Shown here in pieces: positions 52,001 to 64,000 of a stretch of 64,000 nucleotides of DNA. The notes beneath the pieces are model-generated. The model was given only the letters and a program-made list of their open reading frames with translations. It was not told where the DNA came from and made no database searches. This DNA comes from Warburgia ugandensis (lineage: Eukaryota; Streptophyta; Magnoliopsida; Canellales; Canellaceae): NCBI GenBank assembly GCA_035236585.1, contig CP141132.1, forward strand, positions 64,887,880 through 64,951,879, written 5' to 3'. The position numbers and the translations under genes are program-made. Every line of letters begins with the position of its first letter. Within the stretch, counting starts at the first letter, position 1.

Positions 52001-54254
52001 TTAAAGTTAGCTAAACTAAGATAGAGTATATGGAATGCAATTTTAACAAGAAGATGAGTGACATAGAAGCACCAATAAAGATTGATAACCAAGAAGTACC
52101 CCAAAATGACCACTTTTGATATTTGGGATTATTAAGTCATGAGAGTGGAGAGATTAAGAAGATGTTACCCAAACAATCTAGGCTGGTTGAAACAAATGGA
52201 GATTAGCCTCTGGAGTTTGTGAGGTCGGCAGGTGCCACTGGAATTGAAAAGAAAATTCTATAGGACAGCTGTAAGGCTAGCTATGCTCTATGGATCAGTG
52301 TTAGGCAGTTAAGGATCAGCATATACATAAGATGAGCATAACCGAAATGAGGATGTTGAGATGAGTGAGTGGCAATACAAGAAAGGATAGAATTAGTAAT
52401 GAAATCATTAGAAGAAACTAATGAATAGATCTAACAAGTAACAAGATGAGAGAGAGTAGACTTAGATGGTTTGGATATGTCCAAAGGAGATTGAGAATGG
52501 CACCAGTTAGAAGGTGTGAGTCGATCCAAGTTGAAGGCTCTAAAAGGGCAAGGGGAAGGCCCAAAAGGATGTGGATAGAAGTAGTGAGAAAAGATTTTAA
52601 AACTTTTGGACTAAATTAGGGCATGACACTTGATAGAGGAGTATGGAGGAACAAGATTCGTGTAGCTGACCCCTAATCAAGACAAGTCTTTGATTATGAT
52701 GATGATGAGAGACAAAGAGTGCAGCCCAGCGCACAAAGCTCCTGCATATGGAAAATTATGTAGTCTTGTCTTTTTCTCTTGTTATTGTGCTGTGAGATCT
52801 GCTAAAGGGGTTGCTGTAGTCCTTGCTGAGAGAGCTATTCTAACCCTTACTAGTGCTTGGAATAGTCCTTGCCTTGCTTGAAGTTTGCTTCTTAGTTGTG
52901 ACAAGTAAAGCTTATCTTTTCAAATTAATAGGTTCTAGCTTAAGTCGGGGAAAGCCCCGGTGCACAAAGCTCCTGTATGTGCAGGTTCTAGCTTAAGTCT
53001 GGGGATAAAATGTTTATCATTCTTGTGCACAGGATTCTTCGGCCTTGCCATCAATCCTCAACTTGTAATTGCTTCAGCAGAGGGGGATGGGACTACCAGC
53101 GAAGTTCTCCTAATATTTCAGTGAGCTTCATTTGGAAACTAAAAATTTTCAGATCTCACCTTAATTGCATATCTTTTCGGAGAAAAACTTACCTCTAGCA
53201 TCAAACATCTGAACTATATTGGCTCTGCTGTAGCGGCAACCATGGTTCCATTGCAATAAAAGTTTCTCTTAATCATTCAGTGAGCTTCATTTGGAAACAC
53301 TACCCTGCTTAAGTGAAACTTGAACAACCTTGTGACTTGATCCTATATTTTAGCTGTCAAAAGATGCTTCCATTCTTCTACACATGAAACATATTCACCA
53401 TCTGAATCTTTATGTTGTTGACTGCAACCGGTATTTAGGAAAATATAATGACATCAAATAAAGGTTTAAATATGACTGCCTTCGTATTCATCAAAGACTA
53501 AAATATGGCTATGCCATCAGGACTGGGTCCTAACCTTTAGTTTAATCGTTTAACTGATCGTATGTTTGGTTAGTAAATCATAAGAAAGGGAAGGGATTCG
53601 GTTCTCACTTTGCAAATCTAAGGCTGGACTTTATTCCTTTTTCTTTTTCCTGGTAGAAAGGACGGACTTTGGGCTGCTATTAGGATATGTTTTTTTTTTT
53701 CTTTTTCTTCACTTGTAAGTTAGTGGGTGAGGTGACGTGAACCCTGCAATGTTTCTTTGGGTAAGCTTATCTTTCACTGTTACGAAACTTTTCTTCTTCT
53801 GATTGATGTGCATATTGATCTCATATGAGGACTTGTTACTCCAGAAAACCATTGGCTTCAGCTGCTCTTATGATTTGGTTGATGGCAGTTCATGATACTC
53901 CATGATTTGCTTTACTGCAGAACACCAGTGCTTGAGAAGGCATCAAAATCGGTCTGGGAATTGATTCTAGACAACGATGGTCTGGGTAAGGAGATATGTG
54001 AAACTGTTGAGAAAGTCTACTGTAGACTTAGTGGCTGTGAACCGCCACTCTTTCCTGCTTCAGAAGGGAGAACCCAGATGGAGGTCGAGAACGACAAAGG
54101 AAAAGAGAAGGAGAAAGAAAATTTGGATTCTTCATCGAAGAAGAGGACCTTTAGCGAAATGAATATGCAAGGAGCAGGTGAACCTGCTAACGGATCCACT
54201 GAACCGACAGTTGTATCTGAAGATTCTGTTTCGCTGCCTTGTGTCAATCCATAA
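43018..54254 (+). CDS. SHG1/BOD1-like protein (COMPASS-Shg1 family candidate), 184 residues
   Basis: Coding exons: 43,082-43,186 (within an exon starting at 43,018), 45,706-45,821 and 53,921-54,254. The first junction is phase 0, the second splits a Glu codon (GA|A), and all use GT-AG. The ATG at 43,082 follows an in-frame TGA 12 nt upstream. Residues 5-95 form a helical domain: TPEDVLESLMNDGTIDAIR, VEQSKVLNTPGAERKTKREL, FDALRRELETPVLEKASKSV. Residues from about 130 on are charged and low-complexity with a basic SSKKR, suggesting nuclear location. The 'G-x-D-x-I/L-R' start and length resemble SHG1/BOD1 proteins, a subunit of Set1/COMPASS H3K4 methyltransferase in fungi and a kinetochore/COMPASS factor in animals. 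The function in plants is inferred. The gene is convergent with MCM7. Confidence 0.7.
43681..45133. mobile_element. Candidate non-autonomous DNA transposon with TIRs in intron 2
   Basis: GGGCTGTTTGCATCGGGAAT at the left end pairs with the complement of the right end, which reads GGGACTGTTTTGCAATGGAAT. Shared ATTCTAG and AATAACC words further in suggest longer degraded inverted repeats. The flanking 8-mers CCCATGCC and ATTATGTT differ mainly by C/T changes, so a decayed 8-bp hAT-type duplication is possible. No transposase is seen inside the 1.45 kb. Confidence 0.4.
45827..46130 (-). repeat. 3' LTR of the 2.15-kb element
   Basis: Plus-strand start TGATAGATGCTTC, end GCTGTTTACA. It is about 95% identical by eye to 47,673-47,977. 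Small frames rich in Phe/Ser in both LTRs are paralogous noise. Confidence 0.92.
46158..47440 (-). pseudogene. gag-protease remnant of a chromovirus-type retroelement
   Basis: The minus-strand frame 46,937-46,158 (259 codons) starts in the gag C-terminus (MDLAHKIEEKN). It has a zinc-knuckle region CYRCGEKYPWDHRC, with the spacing common in plant gypsy elements, then an acidic linker, then the aspartic-protease active site VVLIDSGASHNFIS. It stops soon after DLGGANMVL, where a full polyprotein would continue into reverse transcriptase. Upstream frames (to about 47,687) carry the gag start, including GRRLDLPVFDDQDPYSW, and are broken by frameshifts between 47,300 and 46,940. The catalytic Asp-Ser-Gly is intact. 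Confidence 0.88.
47660..47671 (-). promoter_or_regulatory. Primer-binding site, initiator tRNA-Met type
   Basis: The minus strand reads TGGTATCAGAGC one base after the 5' LTR, the standard plant complement to the 3' end of initiator tRNA-Met. It fixes both the orientation and the LTR boundary. Confidence 0.93.
47673..47977 (-). repeat. 5' LTR of the 2.15-kb element
   Basis: Plus-strand start TGATAGATGCTTC and end GCTGTTTACA, followed by CTTTGTCC. It is paired with the LTR at 45,827. Confidence 0.92.
47978..50148 (+). other. Intron 3 sequence without recognised features
   Basis: AT-rich intronic DNA between the LTR element and the LINE region. Frames up to about 110 codons (for example 49,072-49,416) lack any recognisable domain and are not supported as genes. 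Confidence 0.4.
50149..50355 (+). repeat. Three-unit GC-richer tandem repeat upstream of the LINE
   Basis: Units of about 65-75 bp share CATAAGCGACGTGTTGCA and AGTGGGCAGGGATTC-like words, starting near 50,149, 50,215 and 50,281. They sit directly before the LINE endonuclease and could be its 5' untranslated promoter repeats. Confidence 0.6.
50380..52705 (+). pseudogene. Degraded RTE-clade LINE (endonuclease-reverse transcriptase)
   Basis: In order on the plus strand: an apurinic endonuclease start CIATWNIGILTIKSMDL (50,407), ISTYAP (about 50,565), SFKSGLCKSQIDFFL (about 50,850) and CKVIPCKSLATQYRL. The reverse-transcriptase region has LEKAYDRVPRELISWVLG (about 51,675) and CFVDDIVLID (about 51,908), where active RTEs have FADD. 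Then come IEYMECNF and the C-terminal RLRWFGYVQRRL-like and RARGRPKRMW-like words (about 52,470-52,580). The element ends in a TGATGATGATGA-type trinucleotide tail near 52,700, typical of RTE. Numerous stops and frameshifts make it inactive. It is in the sense orientation in intron 3 of the SHG1-like gene. Confidence 0.85.
52717..52752 (-). mobile_element. Au SINE 3'-end fragment, antisense
   Basis: CAGCCCAGCGCACAAAGCTC followed by CTGCATATGG is the complement of the Au 3' region (GAGCTTAATGCACTGGGCTG type). Only about 35 bp remain, directly behind the LINE tail. Confidence 0.6.
52944..53003 (-). mobile_element. Second Au SINE 3'-end fragment, antisense
   Basis: AAAGCCCCGGTGCACAAAGC, then TCCTGTATGTGCAGG, matches the same complement. 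It is embedded in a short duplication of GGTTCTAGCTTAAGTC at 52,931 and 52,985. Confidence 0.6.
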
Positions 54255-56397
54255 ACATAAAGTTATTCTGGCCAATCTCTTCTTTGGTTCCGGCAATTGT
54301 TTACCCAGCCGGTGGACAAAAGAGAATTGGCTGAATACGTTCAAAGTAGAAATTGCAAAAGTTACATGTTTATACAACTTCTTCTTGGACCATGAATTTT
54401 AGAAGATTAACCAACTCATTTTCTGTGTATATATGGTAATCCAGAGGAAACATCGATAAAAGACCAGAGAGTTGTTAAGTGATGCATGCGCATGTAAAAC
54501 TAGACCCGACATCCTTTCTCTAAAAAATATGGTTGAGCAACAGTAGAGCGTTTATCTGGCGGTGGAGAAACTAGGATATTTCTAGGATTTATATGATGCC
54601 TAGGATGGTGGGGTTGTTCTTTGTTCTTTTGAGTAGCACGGCAAGCCACTAAGAGGAAACAGTAAAGAAAGATGAGGTTAGAAAGGCATTCGTTACACGC
54701 CTACAAACAGGTTTTTTGCAGTTGGACATTGGAGGTGTTGATCTGTGTTTTATGTACCTAGACTAAACGAGATTTTAAGGATTCTAGCCGGGAAGCTGAA
54801 ATCCATTAATTCGCCTGAATGAAGGTTAGCTTCTCTTTATTTATTTTTTTCGACGCATGGCTGACGGATGCTTGGATTACCTTAACAAGTGTGGCTACAA
54901 TAGATCTACCTCCATCAACACTATCAAGCAGCTTGCAGAATGTTCTAAACTCTATCAGAATCTTGGTTCTTAACTATGTGACGGGGGCATTTGGAAAGCA
55001 GGTTTTTGGTCATTTCATAACATGCCATTATCAAATAAACTAACTCTGGGTAAAGCAAGCTTTTAAAGGTACGAAAACCTTCAAAGCCAGTTAAGTGGGT
55101 TCATCGGAATTAGAGCTTTAGCATTTCTCTTCTCTTCTGTTAAATTCCTTTGCAATTTGCTTTATAATCCTTCACTTATACCAAAGAACGACATTCCTCT
55201 CTTTAACCATTCATTCTATCTTATAATTTACAAAAGGTTAAAGTCTATGAGTGGACTACGCTGTCAAAGCTAATGCTGTTCCGCGTCACAATGGCCACCG
55301 ATTCACTTACCGTAAAATGTTCAGAGGAACAACAATTTACAAAGCAAGCTTGCATAAAATCAGCTAAGCTTTTCCAGAATAACCACTGACATTCTAGATC
55401 ACTTGTACAATAGAATTGTGCTGGACTAAAGGTTAATATTATCTGATCAATGGAGCATTATGGCTTGTGTTTGACATTTTATCCCATTTTATACAGGGTT
55501 GAAAGCAAGTAGGCAATTGTAACCTTTGTTCTTTGTTCTTCTAAATTAGCAGCATTTCAGAAACGTGACCGGTTTCACCTTGCAACCGTCATCTTCCCTG
55601 CAGAACAGCTTTGGACTTTGGAAAGATGCGAAGTCCATACTTCACATCTAACAGAAAAAGACCCTAAGCATAAAAGATTATTGCAAGACAGGAAGTTCAC
55701 AAGAAAGAAGACAACTCTGCCAACAGTGGTGAGGGTAGGCTAACAGTTCATGAACTTACCATGGTCTCACTGGTGCTCAAGATGACATAAGCTTGAGCTG
55801 ACATAAGATGAGATTATGACTTGGGCCGATTTGAGCTGGGTTAAGATGACTAAAACTTGGCATTAGATAAAGTGAAATGACTGAAAATATCACTTGGGCT
55901 TTGGAATAGATGAGTTGGAGACAGGTGAGATGACATGGTATGACTCTTTCCATCTCAAGGAAAATAATAGTAAATTTTGGCATGAGAAGAAACAGCCCTC
56001 TTTTACACTAGAGATGAGATGAGGTGGCTTGAGATGGAATTGATATGCAATCATCTCAACGTAAGCATCACTAACAATGAGCTGGGATTAGATTATTTTC
56101 ATCTCATCTAAAGCACCACTAAAAGTGAGACAAGGAGATATTACTTCCTCTCATCTTTGCACCACCAACAGTGATATGGCCCTTATCATCTCAAGTCAAA
56201 TTATCTCAAGGACCACTAACAATGCAGAATCTCTGTTTGTGAGAGGGTTCACTAGTCATTCTCTTGTGAGTAGACAGGCGCCTAAATTATTTCCGTTGAT
56301 AGATCTTTGGAAGAATAATTGAAACAACTTTGATATAAGTAATTTCATTAACATACAAAGCTGCTCAAAGCTACTTTAGAGATCATGAAAAGAGTGG
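54255..56397. other. Convergent intergenic region
   Basis: This lies between the stop of the SHG1-like gene and the stop of MCM7, so both 3' untranslated regions and terminators must be here. An AATAAA-type signal occurs at about 55,034 on the plus strand; its use is not provable. From 55,780 to 56,230 GAGATGA/TCATCTC words recur on both strands, suggesting a decayed fold-back element. No coding region is supported. Confidence 0.5.
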
Positions 56398-63815
<7,418 letters not shown>

Positions 63816-64000
63816 CTGCACAAAATCAATAAACAATGAAAAGTGAAGATTAAGAGCATCTACATACAAGTATAAAAGAATAAATTCTTATAAGTAGCTC
63901 ATAAAAGACTTGCATGTTCCAGCTATAGAACTCATAGAACATGGTGATTGAATCATAAGTTCCTTAAAAGGATTTGGGGAAAAACCAGCAAATAAATTGG

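Overview
This window is nuclear DNA of a flowering plant, probably a woody species with a large, repeat-rich genome. The evidence is two intron-rich host genes with plant-type splice sites, Ty3/gypsy LTR retrotransposons with plant primer-binding sites, an RTE-clade LINE, an Au-type SINE, a Mutator-like transposase relic and long microsatellites. There is no bacterial or organellar gene content. I cannot name the species from the sequence.

Layout. Bases 1-36,000 are a transposon graveyard with no supportable host gene. A 2.95-kb solo LTR (543-3,496) has a perfect 5-bp target duplication. Tandem-repeat DNA fills 4,440-6,303. A 5'-truncated, gag-bearing Athila-like element on the plus strand (about 8,408-14,009) ends in a 2.3-kb LTR. 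A degenerate plant-transposon-type (Transposase_32-like) pseudogene lies on the minus strand at 17.2-18.2 kb. A complete element of the same Athila-like family occupies 19,237-31,200 on the minus strand, with two LTRs of about 2.1 kb, a tRNA-Asp-type primer site and gag only. One of its LTRs is interrupted by a second solo LTR of the first family, and the other LTR keeps the empty site. A decayed MULE transposase lies on the minus strand at 31.8-34.1 kb, followed by a 187-bp tandem duplication.

Bases 36,000-64,000 are genic. A plus-strand gene (leader exon near 36.1-36.4 kb; coding exons 43,082-43,186, 45,706-45,821 and 53,921-54,254) encodes a 184-residue protein resembling the SHG1/BOD1 family (COMPASS histone-methyltransferase subunit). 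Its introns of 6.6, 2.5 and 8.1 kb hold an Au SINE, a TIR transposon candidate, a 2.15-kb non-autonomous gag-protease LTR element starting 5 nt after a splice donor, and a degraded RTE LINE. Convergent to it, on the minus strand, lie eight exons (63,815 down to 56,398) of MCM7, a subunit of the replicative helicase. They cover the C-terminal 460 residues including the whole AAA+ core; the N-terminal part lies beyond the window. MCM7 introns contain duplicated RTE tails, a SINE-like insertion, a MITE and a compound microsatellite.

The two host genes both act in nuclear chromatin or replication, but their adjacency alone gives no evidence of a joint function. The most interesting signals are the retroelements: two copies of a gag-only Athila-like family that both lack pol at the same point, a compact gag-protease element at a splice site, and a nested insertion whose empty site is preserved in the same window. 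All assignments come from reading the sequence by eye; no database search was run.
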